37,272 nt of DNA from DAONJL01 sp035405645 [NCBI: bacterium] (lineage in GTDB: Bacteria; JAGOBX01; DAONJL01), in NCBI GenBank assembly GCA_035405645.1, contig DAONJL010000022.1, positions 1 to 37,272 on the forward strand, in the 5' to 3' direction. Numbering within the stretch: the first letter of the stretch is position 1; each line of letters opens with the position of its first letter. The notes beneath the pieces were generated by a model that had not been told where the DNA came from, ran no database searches, and saw only the letters and a list, made by a program, of their open reading frames with translations. This document shows, piece by piece, positions 8,165 through 17,688 of this stretch. Position numbers and translations under genes: made by a program.

Positions 8165-11100
8165 ATGAGAAAGATAATTCTATTATTTTTTGTTTTTTTT
8201 AGTGTTAATTTTATTTATTTATTTGCAGTGCCAGCGTCGCCGAAAAAAATTAAATTAGTTCAACCTGATAAAACGATAATTGAAGCATATCAAAAAGGCG
8301 ATGAAAATTATCGAAGAATAATTAGTAGTGATGGTTATACATTAAAAAAAGATAAAGATGGATGGTGGCGCTATGCTGTAAAAGAAGGTAGTCCAATCGC
8401 ATTAAATATAACTGAACAAACAACAGATGGTTTAGTGCCATCACAATTTATCTATGCTTCTATAAATCCTGCACAATATAACATACCAAAAAAATTAAAA
8501 CCACAAAAAAAATTTAACAAACCAAAAAAAATAAAACGAACAAGAATTAAAAAAACAAAAAGAGAAGTTTATGAATCTTATACAATAAAGTTAATGGTAT
8601 TACCAATCCAATTTAATGATAAAGAAGCACAAACAGAATTAAGTGAATATGAAAATTTATTAGATAGACTAAATGATTATATTTCAAAACAATCAAATGG
8701 AATTGTAAATATCGAATGGGAAATGTTAACACAAAATAATGGTTGGATTACAATTGATGAAAGTTATGAATATTTTGGTTCTGATAGTGATTCAATTGAT
8801 GATGCAAATGGTGATATATACGAATTAGCAAGAATAGCAATAGAAAAAGCAAAAGATGAAAATTATGATGTAAATTTTTCTGATTTTGATGGCGATGAAG
8901 ATGGTGAACTTGACGCTGTTTTAATTATTCACGCTGGCGCTGGTCAGGAAGAGACAGGTGTAGATACAGATATTTGGTCACATTACTGGGAAATAGAAAA
9001 TGACCCGCCAAACATTGATGGAGTAGAAGTTACAAAATATATGATGTTAGCAGAAAATTCACCACTTGGTGTATATTGCTTTAATTTTTTAGGAAATTTA
9101 GGCGCACCACCACTTTATGACGCTGATTATGATAATGTGCCAGTTGGTGATTGGTGTGTAATGGCAGAAGGAATATGGTTAAATGATGGGCATACACCAG
9201 CAGGCGTCTGTGCTTTTTTAAAAATGGATATTGACCCAATAAATGATGCAGAATATAATGGCTGGATAGAACCAATCGAACTTGATTCAAATGTATTACA
9301 AGCAGTAGAAATAGTAAAAGCCACAGCAGAAACAAATGAAAAAAAATTATATAAAATAAATATAAGTGAAAAAGAATATTTTTTAATAGAGTATAGAGTA
9401 AAAGAAGAAGGAACTTATGATGAATTTTTACCTGATAGTGGAATAGTAATATACCATATTGATGAAAATATGCCAGATAATATGGAATGGGGAAATTTTG
9501 TATTTAATGATGGACCACCAAATAATTCATTTTATCGTTGTTGGGTAGAATCTTCTTTTGCTCCAAATTATGAAGATAGAGAACCAGATGAAAATGGCGA
9601 ATTCAAATATCCTAAATATGCATTTAATAGTTATGAAAATAGATTAAATGAATTTTCATATCGAACAATACCAAATACAAATACAAATACAGATGAGTGG
9701 ACTGGATTAAGTATAAATCGAATAGGTATAACAGGTTTAGGTGATACAACAATATTTTATGTTGGCGTTCAGCCGGAAATAAAATATCAATATAATATTT
9801 TAAGTGATAATTACAATAATAATGGAATACCAGAAGCAAATGAAGAATGTTATATAGAAATCTTTGTAAAAAATATAGCAGAATATTCAATAGCCAGAGA
9901 ATTAAAATGTTCAATTTTTATAAATGACCCTTATGCATTTGTAACCAATTATTATGATACACAAGCAAATTTTGGTGATATAAATTATAATTCAATCTCA
10001 TCAGGAACTTTTTCTTTTAATATTTCGAATACATGTCCAGAAGATAGAAATATAAATATCCAATTATTTTTTACTGATAAATATGGTTTTAATTATTTTG
10101 ATTCATTTTATTTACTTGTTAATCCATCACAATCAACATTAATAAGTGAAATAAGTAAAGCAAAAGAAATAACAGCAAAAGAAATATATAAATCAGAAAA
10201 AGATATAGAAGTAATGTCAATAAATTTTCCAAATCTAATAACAACAGCACAATTAAGTGAATTTAGTGTTAAAAATAATGGTTCAATAACAAATGAAGGA
10301 ATAAGTGAAATAAAAGTGTGGCGTGATAAAAATAGTAATAATGAATTTGATAAATCGGATGAATACTTATTTTCATTAAGTTATAATACATCAAAAAATT
10401 ATTGGACAGCAACAAATCTAAATTATCAAATTTTTAAAAATGATACTTTAATTATTACAATCTCATTAACTGAAGAAGTTAATATAAATGATACATTTCA
10501 ATGTGCCATACCAGAAGAATCAATAAGATTTAATAATTATAATTATGGACCGTATGCAGAAGTAAAAAATAATTATTATCACACAGTGATAGAAAATAAA
10601 AAATATGTGTGGTTGTTATATGTTGCAGGCGATAATAATTTAGCAGCAAATGCTTTAAATGATTTGATTGAAATGAAATTAGTCGGTAGTAATGAAAATG
10701 TGACTTTTGTTACTTTATTTGATTCTGGTGTTGCTTCTATTTATGAAATTTTAAATGATGATTTAATTTCAATTCCATTAAATAAAGTAAATGCTGATTG
10801 GTCAGCAGAAGAATTAAATATGGCTGATTCAAATGTTTTAGCAGAATGGATAAAATGGTGTCTGAATTATTATAAAGCAGATAAATATATTTTAACATTA
10901 TGGAATCATGGTGGTGGTTGGAGAAATATAGAAAAAGGAAAAAATATAAAAAGAAAAATTGGAAGAGAAATATGCTCTGATGAAGATGCTGATGAAGATA
11001 ATCAATATATGAATATGATTAGTTTACGAAGTGCTTTTGAAAATATTAATTCTGAATATCCTGATTTTAAATTTGATGTTATTGCTATTGATGCTTGCCT

Positions 11101-13564
11101 TGAAGGAATTATTGAATACGCTTATGAATTAAAAGATTTTGCTAATTATTACATTGCTTCATATACAACAGTTGACGAAGATGGTTGGGAATATGACCAG
11201 GTAATGGGCAATCTTAAAGAATATCCTGATATGACCATTCAACAATTTGGTGAATTAGCAATAAATGAATTTAAAAAAAGATATGCATTATCAGATAATA
11301 ATGATTCAAATGCAACAATTGCATTTGTAAATTTAACAAAAATTGAAGAAGTCGGAAATTATTTATCAGAAATGTGTGATTTATTTTTAAGTGAAAATGG
11401 CGATAGTTATTGGGCTCAATTATATTTAGCAATTGAAGGTGCTGATTTTCTTGCTATTTCACCAGACCTTGGTGAATGCATAGATTTATATACTTTATTA
11501 GAACGAATAGAAAATACATTAGAACAAACAGAAATAAAAAATTATGCTAAATCAGCAAAAGAAAAATTAAGTGAAGCAATAGAATCATATTTTGTAAATA
11601 CATATCATCAAAACGCAAGAGGATTAGGAATTTATTTTCCAGTATTAACAGGTTATGATGATTATTATGAAATAGCAGACCCGAACTGGTCAGCAAATGT
11701 AAGTTGGGCTCAACTTATAAGCACATTTTTTTCAACAGAAGATAAAAAAGATATAATTGCACCACAACCAAATAAAATTACTGATTTACCAACATATAGC
11801 AAAACAGGCGATTATACAATAACATTTGATAATAGTGCTGATGATGACAATTCAATAAAAACAATAATTTTAGAAGAATTAACAAATGGAAAAATACTAT
11901 TTGAAGATACCTGTGATAGTAATGGAATAAATACAGATTTATGGATGGTAAATGAACCAAGTACCTGGAAACAAATTTCTGAAATTGCATATAGTGGTTC
12001 GGCTTATTTTACTGATAGTGCATTTACCTTAGCAGATATGAGTTTGACAACGAAAAATAGTATATCTATTGACAATAACGCAACATTAGAATTCAAAATT
12101 TATTTAGCAGGAATAGAAAATAATTATGATTTTTTATTTGTTGAAGTTTCAAAAGATAATTTTAAAACTTATGAAAGATTAAAAAGATTTACAGGACAAA
12201 ATGAAGCATGGACAAAATGGAGTTTTGATTTAAGTCATTACAAAGATCAAAAAATTAAATTAAGATTTAGATATTTTACTGATAATGGAAATTTAGGAAG
12301 TGGTGCAATTATTGATGATATAAGAATATATAGTTATTCACAACAAATAGTATATCGAGATTTTGAACCAACAGGCATAAATGAATTAACATTTGAAGAT
12401 AAAGGAAATGACACATATATCTATCGGACAACAGCAATGGATGCTGCAGGAAATAAAGGCTATTATTCTGATATAAAAATAATAATAGTAGAAAATACAG
12501 CAACAATAAAAATAACATATCCTGAAAATAATTCTTATTTTTCTGATTCAATAATAACAATAAGTGGCACAACAGAAAATACAGAAAATGGCGATACAAT
12601 ATATATATATGTAAATTCAGAATTAAATACAATAATTCCAATAATAGAAGAGAATCAAAATTTCAGTGGCACAGTAAAAATAAATGGAATAGGCGATAGT
12701 GTGGTCGTTGCTTTAGCATATAATAATTCTTATAATTTTGCCTATGATACAATAACAGTAAATTATATTTATAAAAAAATAGAAGAATATTCAAATGGTG
12801 AAACAACAACTTATATTACAGTTTCTAAATTTTGTGATATTAATGTTCAATTAAAAATCTATTACAATTTAATTGAAAGTAATTTTATAATCCCAGCAGA
12901 AGCCTTAAATAATGATTTTGATACATTAATAATCAAAGAAAAAATAAATAATCCAGCATTCCCAGGAAGTAAAATAATTGGAAATATAATAGAAATAAAA
13001 TTACAAAGCGGTCAGGAAACATTTGCAGCAAATAAAAAAATGAAATTTACTTTTATTGTGCCAGCAGAAGAAATCAAAGATGAAAAATATATAACAGTAA
13101 AATATTCAAAAACACTTTCAACAAATTATAATGACTGGCAAGATGTAGAATATTATCCATTAGATATAAGTGAAGTTGATGCAAAAAATAAAAAAATATA
13201 TTTTGAAGTTGACCATTTAACATATTTCGGAATATTCAATAATGCACCACAAAATAATTTGAATAATTTACGAGTGTATCCAAATCCGTATGTGCCAAAT
13301 AGTAATTCAAATGAAGGCAGAATATATCAACAAGGTGTATCATATTCAGGTATTATTTTTGATAACTTAACTGAAACATCAAAAGTATATATTTATTCAA
13401 TAACAGGTGAGTTAGTATATAACAGTGAATTAGCAAATAGTAATATAATTTACTGGGATGCAAAAAATAATTCTGGTTTTGATGTTGCTTCTGGAATATA
13501 TATTTATGTAGTAAAAGATGAGCGAGGTAATACAAAAAGCGGTAAATTAGCGATTATTAGATAA
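8165..13564 (+). CDS. Secreted M6-like/clostripain (C11) multidomain protease with C-terminal sorting domain
   Basis: 1799 residues. There is a signal peptide (1-21), then a prodomain-like part (about 25-110) and a Lys-rich linker. An M6 metalloprotease-like domain follows (about 140-420), with a DFDGDEDGELD acidic loop. Where M6 enzymes have HEFGH this protein has FNFLG (306-310), so the zinc site is lost although the flanking VYC and NLGAP..LYD are kept. A clostripain-family cysteine protease domain spans about 812-1190, with the catalytic pair intact: H915 in LWNHGGGW and C978 in IDACLEG. A MAM/jelly-roll-like domain (about 1240-1390) and Ig-like parts follow. Residues about 1700-1799 form a type IX/FlgD-like C-terminal domain starting VYPNPY and ending SGIYIYVVKDERG...KLAIIR. 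The protein probably acts outside the cell as an Arg- or Lys-type cysteine protease; specificity is inferred from family only. The PorV-like gene follows directly. Confidence 0.88.
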   Translation: MRKIILLFFVFFSVNFIYLFAVPASPKKIKLVQPDKTIIEAYQKGDENYRRIISSDGYTLKKDKDGWWRYAVKEGSPIALNITEQTTDGLVPSQFIYASINPAQYNIPKKLKPQKKFNKPKKIKRTRIKKTKREVYESYTIKLMVLPIQFNDKEAQTELSEYENLLDRLNDYISKQSNGIVNIEWEMLTQNNGWITIDESYEYFGSDSDSIDDANGDIYELARIAIEKAKDENYDVNFSDFDGDEDGELDAVLIIHAGAGQEETGVDTDIWSHYWEIENDPPNIDGVEVTKYMMLAENSPLGVYCFNFLGNLGAPPLYDADYDNVPVGDWCVMAEGIWLNDGHTPAGVCAFLKMDIDPINDAEYNGWIEPIELDSNVLQAVEIVKATAETNEKKLYKINISEKEYFLIEYRVKEEGTYDEFLPDSGIVIYHIDENMPDNMEWGNFVFNDGPPNNSFYRCWVESSFAPNYEDREPDENGEFKYPKYAFNSYENRLNEFSYRTIPNTNTNTDEWTGLSINRIGITGLGDTTIFYVGVQPEIKYQYNILSDNYNNNGIPEANEECYIEIFVKNIAEYSIARELKCSIFINDPYAFVTNYYDTQANFGDINYNSISSGTFSFNISNTCPEDRNINIQLFFTDKYGFNYFDSFYLLVNPSQSTLISEISKAKEITAKEIYKSEKDIEVMSINFPNLITTAQLSEFSVKNNGSITNEGISEIKVWRDKNSNNEFDKSDEYLFSLSYNTSKNYWTATNLNYQIFKNDTLIITISLTEEVNINDTFQCAIPEESIRFNNYNYGPYAEVKNNYYHTVIENKKYVWLLYVAGDNNLAANALNDLIEMKLVGSNENVTFVTLFDSGVASIYEILNDDLISIPLNKVNADWSAEELNMADSNVLAEWIKWCLNYYKADKYILTLWNHGGGWRNIEKGKNIKRKIGREICSDEDADEDNQYMNMISLRSAFENINSEYPDFKFDVIAIDACLEGIIEYAYELKDFANYYIASYTTVDEDGWEYDQVMGNLKEYPDMTIQQFGELAINEFKKRYALSDNNDSNATIAFVNLTKIEEVGNYLSEMCDLFLSENGDSYWAQLYLAIEGADFLAISPDLGECIDLYTLLERIENTLEQTEIKNYAKSAKEKLSEAIESYFVNTYHQNARGLGIYFPVLTGYDDYYEIADPNWSANVSWAQLISTFFSTEDKKDIIAPQPNKITDLPTYSKTGDYTITFDNSADDDNSIKTIILEELTNGKILFEDTCDSNGINTDLWMVNEPSTWKQISEIAYSGSAYFTDSAFTLADMSLTTKNSISIDNNATLEFKIYLAGIENNYDFLFVEVSKDNFKTYERLKRFTGQNEAWTKWSFDLSHYKDQKIKLRFRYFTDNGNLGSGAIIDDIRIYSYSQQIVYRDFEPTGINELTFEDKGNDTYIYRTTAMDAAGNKGYYSDIKIIIVENTATIKITYPENNSYFSDSIITISGTTENTENGDTIYIYVNSELNTIIPIIEENQNFSGTVKINGIGDSVVVALAYNNSYNFAYDTITVNYIYKKIEEYSNGETTTYITVSKFCDINVQLKIYYNLIESNFIIPAEALNNDFDTLIIKEKINNPAFPGSKIIGNIIEIKLQSGQETFAANKKMKFTFIVPAEEIKDEKYITVKYSKTLSTNYNDWQDVEYYPLDISEVDAKNKKIYFEVDHLTYFGIFNNAPQNNLNNLRVYPNPYVPNSNSNEGRIYQQGVSYSGIIFDNLTETSKVYIYSITGELVYNSELANSNIIYWDAKNNSGFDVASGIYIYVVKDERGNTKSGKLAIIR

Positions 13565-13572
13565 TTTTTAAT

Positions 13573-13600
13573 TTGACAATAGAAAAAGAAAAAATATAAA
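13573..13600 (+). promoter_or_regulatory. Sigma70-type promoter for PorV-like gene
   Basis: An exact TTGACA (13573-13578) is followed after 16 nt by TATAAA (13595-13600), and the start codon is about 20 nt further on. It lies between the protease stop and the PorV-like gene, so the latter can be transcribed on its own. Confidence 0.55.
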
Positions 13601-13621
13601 ATTTAAAAAGGATATATGAAA

Positions 13622-14968
13622 ATGAAAAAATTTTTTGCATTAAATATATTTATAATAATCTGTTATTTTTCATTATTAGCAAGCAACTATACAGGTAAAA
13701 ATACAGCAACATTTTTGCGTCTAATACCAGATGCAAAATCAGCAGCATTAGGTAGAGCATTTACTGGTCTTGCTGATAATGAAGCAGCAGCCTATTTTAA
13801 TCCTGCTGCATTAAGTTTTCTAAAATATAATTCACTCGCATTTTCTCATCATCAATTATTTGAAGATATAAAAAAAGAATTCTTAACTTACTATTTTAAA
13901 ACATCAGAATTTCCATTATCATTTGCATTATCAGGATTATATATTAACTATGGCGACATAAAAAAGACAACATATACACAGCCTGATGGAATTGGTTATT
14001 TTTCTGCAAATGAAGCATATATAATGTTATCAATCAGTCAAATGGTAGATAAAAATTTTTCTTTAGGTGCAAATTTAAAAATATTAAGAAGTAAAATTGA
14101 TACTTATCGTGATGAAGCATTTGCTGGTGATATTTCTTTCTTTTATAAATTATATGATGAATATCTTCAAATTGGCGGCGGTATATATAATATAGGTACA
14201 AAATTAACAATGTATAAAATAGCAGAACCATTACCAAAATTATATCGACTTGGTTTTGCTTCTTCTCTTATTGAAAATCATCTTATTGTAACATTTGATT
14301 TTTTTAAAGTATATAATGAAAAATTACAATTTGGTATAGGAACAGAATTAAAATTTAATAAAATTTTTGCATTACGAGCAGGTTATAATAGTGAGAATGA
14401 TTTAGGTTCTGGTTTAAGTATTGGCTGTGGTTTAAATTTTGATTATTTAAGATTTGATTATGCTTATGAACCTTATTCTGATGTTGATGATGTTCATTAT
14501 TTTACAATAGCATTAGAATTTGGTAAACCAGAAGAAAAGAAAACAAGTAAAAAAGAAGAAATAAAAGAAAGTGCACCACAACCAATATATATACCATTAG
14601 CACCAGTGCAAACAAGAGAAGTAAAACCAGAGCAAGTTAAAAAAGAGCCACCAATATATCAAGCACCAGCACCACAAATTCAACAACCAATAATAATTCC
14701 TTTATTACCACAGGAAAAACCAATAAGTGCTGATAAAGAAAAAGAATTTCAATTACATAGTTATTTTGCAAAATTGTATTTTGAACAAGGTAATTTTGAA
14801 GATGCATTATTAGAAGTAAAATTAGCAAATGAAATAAAAACAACATTAGAAAATATAAAACTTGAATTTAAGATATTATTAAAATTAAAATTCTTTGATG
14901 AAGCAAATGATTTATTTAAAAAATATATAGAAATTTTTCCAGAATTAAAAAGAGAAATAAATAAATAA
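13622..14968 (+). CDS. PorV/PorQ-family outer-membrane protein with TPR tail
   Basis: 448 residues. After a signal peptide, residues about 20-300 form a predicted outer-membrane beta-barrel of the PorV/PorQ (UPF0164) type. Its recognisable N-terminal signature is FLRLIPDAKSAALGRAFTGL followed by AAAYFNPAAL. A proline-rich linker (about 303-375) leads to a C-terminal TPR-like segment (about 375-440: YFAKLYFEQGNFEDALLEV), which typical PorV proteins lack. In type IX secretion PorV collects exported cargo by its C-terminal domain at the outer membrane. Here the preceding gene encodes a protein with just such a domain, so a cargo/shuttle pairing is plausible. I chose ATG 13622 over 13616 because AAGGA (13608-13612) is then 9 nt away instead of 3. 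No other type IX genes lie in the window. Confidence 0.8.
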   Translation: MKKFFALNIFIIICYFSLLASNYTGKNTATFLRLIPDAKSAALGRAFTGLADNEAAAYFNPAALSFLKYNSLAFSHHQLFEDIKKEFLTYYFKTSEFPLSFALSGLYINYGDIKKTTYTQPDGIGYFSANEAYIMLSISQMVDKNFSLGANLKILRSKIDTYRDEAFAGDISFFYKLYDEYLQIGGGIYNIGTKLTMYKIAEPLPKLYRLGFASSLIENHLIVTFDFFKVYNEKLQFGIGTELKFNKIFALRAGYNSENDLGSGLSIGCGLNFDYLRFDYAYEPYSDVDDVHYFTIALEFGKPEEKKTSKKEEIKESAPQPIYIPLAPVQTREVKPEQVKKEPPIYQAPAPQIQQPIIIPLLPQEKPISADKEKEFQLHSYFAKLYFEQGNFEDALLEVKLANEIKTTLENIKLEFKILLKLKFFDEANDLFKKYIEIFPELKREINK

Positions 14969-15008
14969 GAAGAAAAAAACAGGAAAAGGAAGATAATAAT
15001 TAAGAATA

Positions 15009-15755
15009 ATGAAGATAATTGCTGATTTACATACTCATAGTATAGCAAGTGGTCATTCATTTGGCACCATAGAAGAAATGGCAAAAGTAGCAAAAGCAAA
15101 AGGACTAAAATTGCTTGCTATTACTGACCACGGACCTGCATTGCCCGGCGCACCAACATATCTCTATTTTAAATGCGTTCATTTACTACCAGAATACATA
15201 AACAATGTAAAAATAATAGGCGGCGTGGAAGCAAACATATTAAATAAAAAAGGCGAACTTGATTTACCAGATGAAATACTTGCAAATCAAGATATAGTTC
15301 TTGCAGGCTTTCATTATGATGTTGGTTATACAACAAATAACATAAAAGATAATACCGAAGCAATAATAAATGTTTTGCAAAATCCAGAAGTAGATATAAT
15401 TGCACATATAGCAAATAGTAGTTTTCCTGTTGATTTAGAAATAGCAGTAAAAATAGCAAAAGAAAATAATAAAATATTTGAGATAAATAATAGGTGTTTT
15501 GTCGGTGGTTCAAGAAAAAATAGTGAAGAATATATTTCAAAATTAATTCAATTATGCCTTGAAAATGAAGTAAAACTAATAATAACAAGTGATGCACATA
15601 GTCAATTTCAGGTAGGCTGTTTTTCAAAAGCAATTCAATTTGCAATAAAAAATGGCGTTCGAGAAGAAAACATATTAAATACAAATTATGAAAAACTGAT
15701 AGAATATTTAAATTCAATTCATAAAAATAAAAGAGCACGCGAAAAGGTCGAATGA
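15009..15755 (+). CDS. PHP-domain phosphoesterase, YcdX-like
   Basis: 248 residues, a whole PHP (polymerase and histidinol phosphatase) domain, presumably a cytoplasmic multi-metal phosphatase. Visible metal-site motifs are DLHTH (6-10), ITDHG near 40, GVEANI near 73, AGFHYD near 99, IIAHI near 132 and TSDAH near 194. Size and motif order match the YcdX subgroup of PHP phosphoesterases rather than histidinol phosphatase (HisK), although HisK remains an alternative. Its stop overlaps the next start as ATGA (15752-15755), so it is translationally coupled to the amidase. The substrate is unknown. Confidence 0.85.
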   Translation: MKIIADLHTHSIASGHSFGTIEEMAKVAKAKGLKLLAITDHGPALPGAPTYLYFKCVHLLPEYINNVKIIGGVEANILNKKGELDLPDEILANQDIVLAGFHYDVGYTTNNIKDNTEAIINVLQNPEVDIIAHIANSSFPVDLEIAVKIAKENNKIFEINNRCFVGGSRKNSEEYISKLIQLCLENEVKLIITSDAHSQFQVGCFSKAIQFAIKNGVREENILNTNYEKLIEYLNSIHKNKRAREKVE

Positions 15756-16900
15756 AATTTTTAATTATTATTTATTTTTTTATATTTAGTTTTTCTGTTT
15801 ATAGTGCTGAATTATTAGATATAAAAAAAAATGAGTTTGAAGATGAAATAAATATAACATTTATTTTTGATAAAAAAACAAATTACAATATAGAAGAGAA
15901 AACAAAATCAATACATTATGAAATTGAGATAAATGAAATAAAAATAAAAAATCAGGAAAAAATTAATAAACTCGAAAAAATATTAGAAAATAAATTTATA
16001 AAAAAAAATTGTGTTAATATTGCAAATAAGAAAAATAAATTAACAATAGAACTCATTTTAGAAATTGGCGTAGAATTAAAAGTAAATCAAAAAGAAGTAA
16101 ATAATCAGATATACTTGAATCTAAATTTAAAAAATGTAATAAATAAAGAAAAAATATTTTTAGGTGAAAAAAAAATAAAAGAATTAAAAGAGAGTGAAAT
16201 AAAAATAATAGTGATAGATGCAGGTCATGGTGGAAGCGACCCAGGTGCAGTAAATGAAATATATGATATAAAAGAAAAAGACTTAACACTTGATTATGCT
16301 TTATGTTTATATGAAATTTTTATGAATGATATAAATTATTTCCCGATATTAACAAGAGATACAGATTATTATTTGCCATTATGGGAACGAAATAGAATAG
16401 CGCAAAAAAATCAGGCTGATTTATTTATCAGTATTCATTGTAATTATAGTTCAAAAGCAGATTATCGTGGTACAGAGGTATATTATTATCTTGAAGATAA
16501 CAATGACACAAAAGCAATTGAAATAGCGAATGTGGAGAATAAAGTTTATTATGAGAATGAAGATAAATATTCAGTATTTTTCAAATCAGAATCAGAAGAA
16601 TTAAATTTGATTTTTTGGGAATTAAAAAAAGCACATATAATAAAAGAGAGTGCAAATCTAACTTCAAATATTTTAAATGAATTAAGAAATATAAAAGAAA
16701 TAAATGTAATCAATGGCTTACCTTACGCAAAATTTGTAGTATTAAGAAATCTTGTTGTTCCATCAGTATTATTAGAAGTAGGCTTTTTAACTAACCGAGA
16801 AGATTTAAAATTAATATTAAATAATGATTTCAAAAAAAAATATTGTGAGGCAGTGTATCAAGGTGTAAAAAAATTTTATGGAAATAATAAAAATAAATAA
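15752..16900 (+). CDS. N-acetylmuramoyl-L-alanine amidase (Amidase_3)
   Basis: 382 residues. It cuts the amide bond between N-acetylmuramic acid and L-alanine in peptidoglycan, acting in the periplasm during cell separation or wall turnover. It has a signal peptide (about 1-19), an AMIN-like beta-rich N-terminal domain (about 20-140) and an Amidase_3 catalytic domain (about 150-378). The zinc ligands are H159 in DAGHGG, E175 in KEKD and H229 in SIHCN. The catalytic glutamate is E342 in LLEVGF. All the key residues are present. It overlaps the PHP gene by 4 bp upstream and the alpha/beta hydrolase gene by 23 bp downstream, so the three form one translation-coupled operon. Confidence 0.92.
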   Translation: MKFLIIIYFFIFSFSVYSAELLDIKKNEFEDEINITFIFDKKTNYNIEEKTKSIHYEIEINEIKIKNQEKINKLEKILENKFIKKNCVNIANKKNKLTIELILEIGVELKVNQKEVNNQIYLNLNLKNVINKEKIFLGEKKIKELKESEIKIIVIDAGHGGSDPGAVNEIYDIKEKDLTLDYALCLYEIFMNDINYFPILTRDTDYYLPLWERNRIAQKNQADLFISIHCNYSSKADYRGTEVYYYLEDNNDTKAIEIANVENKVYYENEDKYSVFFKSESEELNLIFWELKKAHIIKESANLTSNILNELRNIKEINVINGLPYAKFVVLRNLVVPSVLLEVGFLTNREDLKLILNNDFKKKYCEAVYQGVKKFYGNNKNK

Positions 16901-17633
16901 TTCAAGAAATAAAAAATTAGTTTTGAATTTATACAAAAATAATTCAAAAAAAATAATAATATTTGCCCACGGTTTTACAGGTGATAAATCAGAGCACGGT
17001 TTATTTGATGAAGCAATAGAAAATTTTTTAAAATATAATTTTGATATTTTACTATTTGATTTTAGTGGTAGTGGCGAAAGTGATGATGATGAATTAACGA
17101 TAGAAAAAGAAATAGAAGATTTATTATGTGTGATAAAATTTATTGAAAAAAATAAATATGAAAAAATAAATTTATTAGGATATAGTTTAGGTGGGTTAAT
17201 TTCTTTGCGTGTAATAAAAATATTAAAAGATAAAATAAATAGTCTGGTATTATGGGCGCCAGTAACTGATAAAAAAGAGAATTATGCAGAATATAAGTTT
17301 TCAGAAAATGAAAGAAAAGAATTAGAAGAAAAAGGAATAATAACAATATATAAAAATTCAAAATGGCGAAAAAAAATAATAGTTGATAAAAAAATGATTT
17401 TTGAGCGAGAAATAATAAATCAAGATGAATTATTAAAAGATATAGAAATTCCAGTATTAATTATTCACGGTGAAAAAGATAAAAATGTACCTTTAAATGA
17501 TTCAATAAACGCAATCAAAAAATTAAATGAAAAATCAAAATTAGAAATATTAAAAGATGAAGACCATTTTTTTAGAATTAAAAAAAATGAATTATTTGAT
17601 TTATCCATTAATTGGTTTAAAAAATATAATTAA
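16878..17633 (+). CDS. Alpha/beta-hydrolase
   Basis: 251 residues, a single alpha/beta-hydrolase domain without signal peptide, so probably cytoplasmic. The nucleophile elbow is GYSLGG with S103. D201 (HGEKDKNVP) and H230 (EDHFF) complete the triad, and FAHGFTG near residue 29 supplies the oxyanion loop. It resembles small serine esterases and acylaminoacyl-peptidase-like hydrolases. Sequence does not fix the substrate. The start lies inside the end of the amidase gene. Confidence 0.85.
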   Translation: MEIIKINNSRNKKLVLNLYKNNSKKIIIFAHGFTGDKSEHGLFDEAIENFLKYNFDILLFDFSGSGESDDDELTIEKEIEDLLCVIKFIEKNKYEKINLLGYSLGGLISLRVIKILKDKINSLVLWAPVTDKKENYAEYKFSENERKELEEKGIITIYKNSKWRKKIIVDKKMIFEREIINQDELLKDIEIPVLIIHGEKDKNVPLNDSINAIKKLNEKSKLEILKDEDHFFRIKKNELFDLSINWFKKYN

Positions 17634-17652
17634 ATAAATCAAATCTTTTTGT

Positions 17653-17681
17653 TTGACAAAATTCAAATAAAAAAATAAATT
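17653..17681 (+). promoter_or_regulatory. Possible promoter for Rpn gene
   Basis: An exact TTGACA (17653-17658) is followed after 17 nt by TAAATT (17676-17681). The ATG at 17689 comes almost at once, so the transcript would be nearly leaderless. The -35 box is strong and the -10 box poor. Confidence 0.35.
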
Positions 17682-17688
17682 AAAATAA

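Noticed and set aside
9065-9115. Frameshift or sequencing slip as the cause of the lost HEFGH motif
   Set aside because: The frame is intact on both sides with conserved residues. A shifted frame meets a stop, and turning HEFGH into FNFLG needs many base changes rather than an indel.
15169-15738. Long open frame antisense to the PHP gene (189 codons, minus strand)
   Set aside because: Its translation is almost all Leu, Tyr, Phe and Ile, as expected for the complement of an AT-rich gene. The plus-strand frame has clear PHP motifs.
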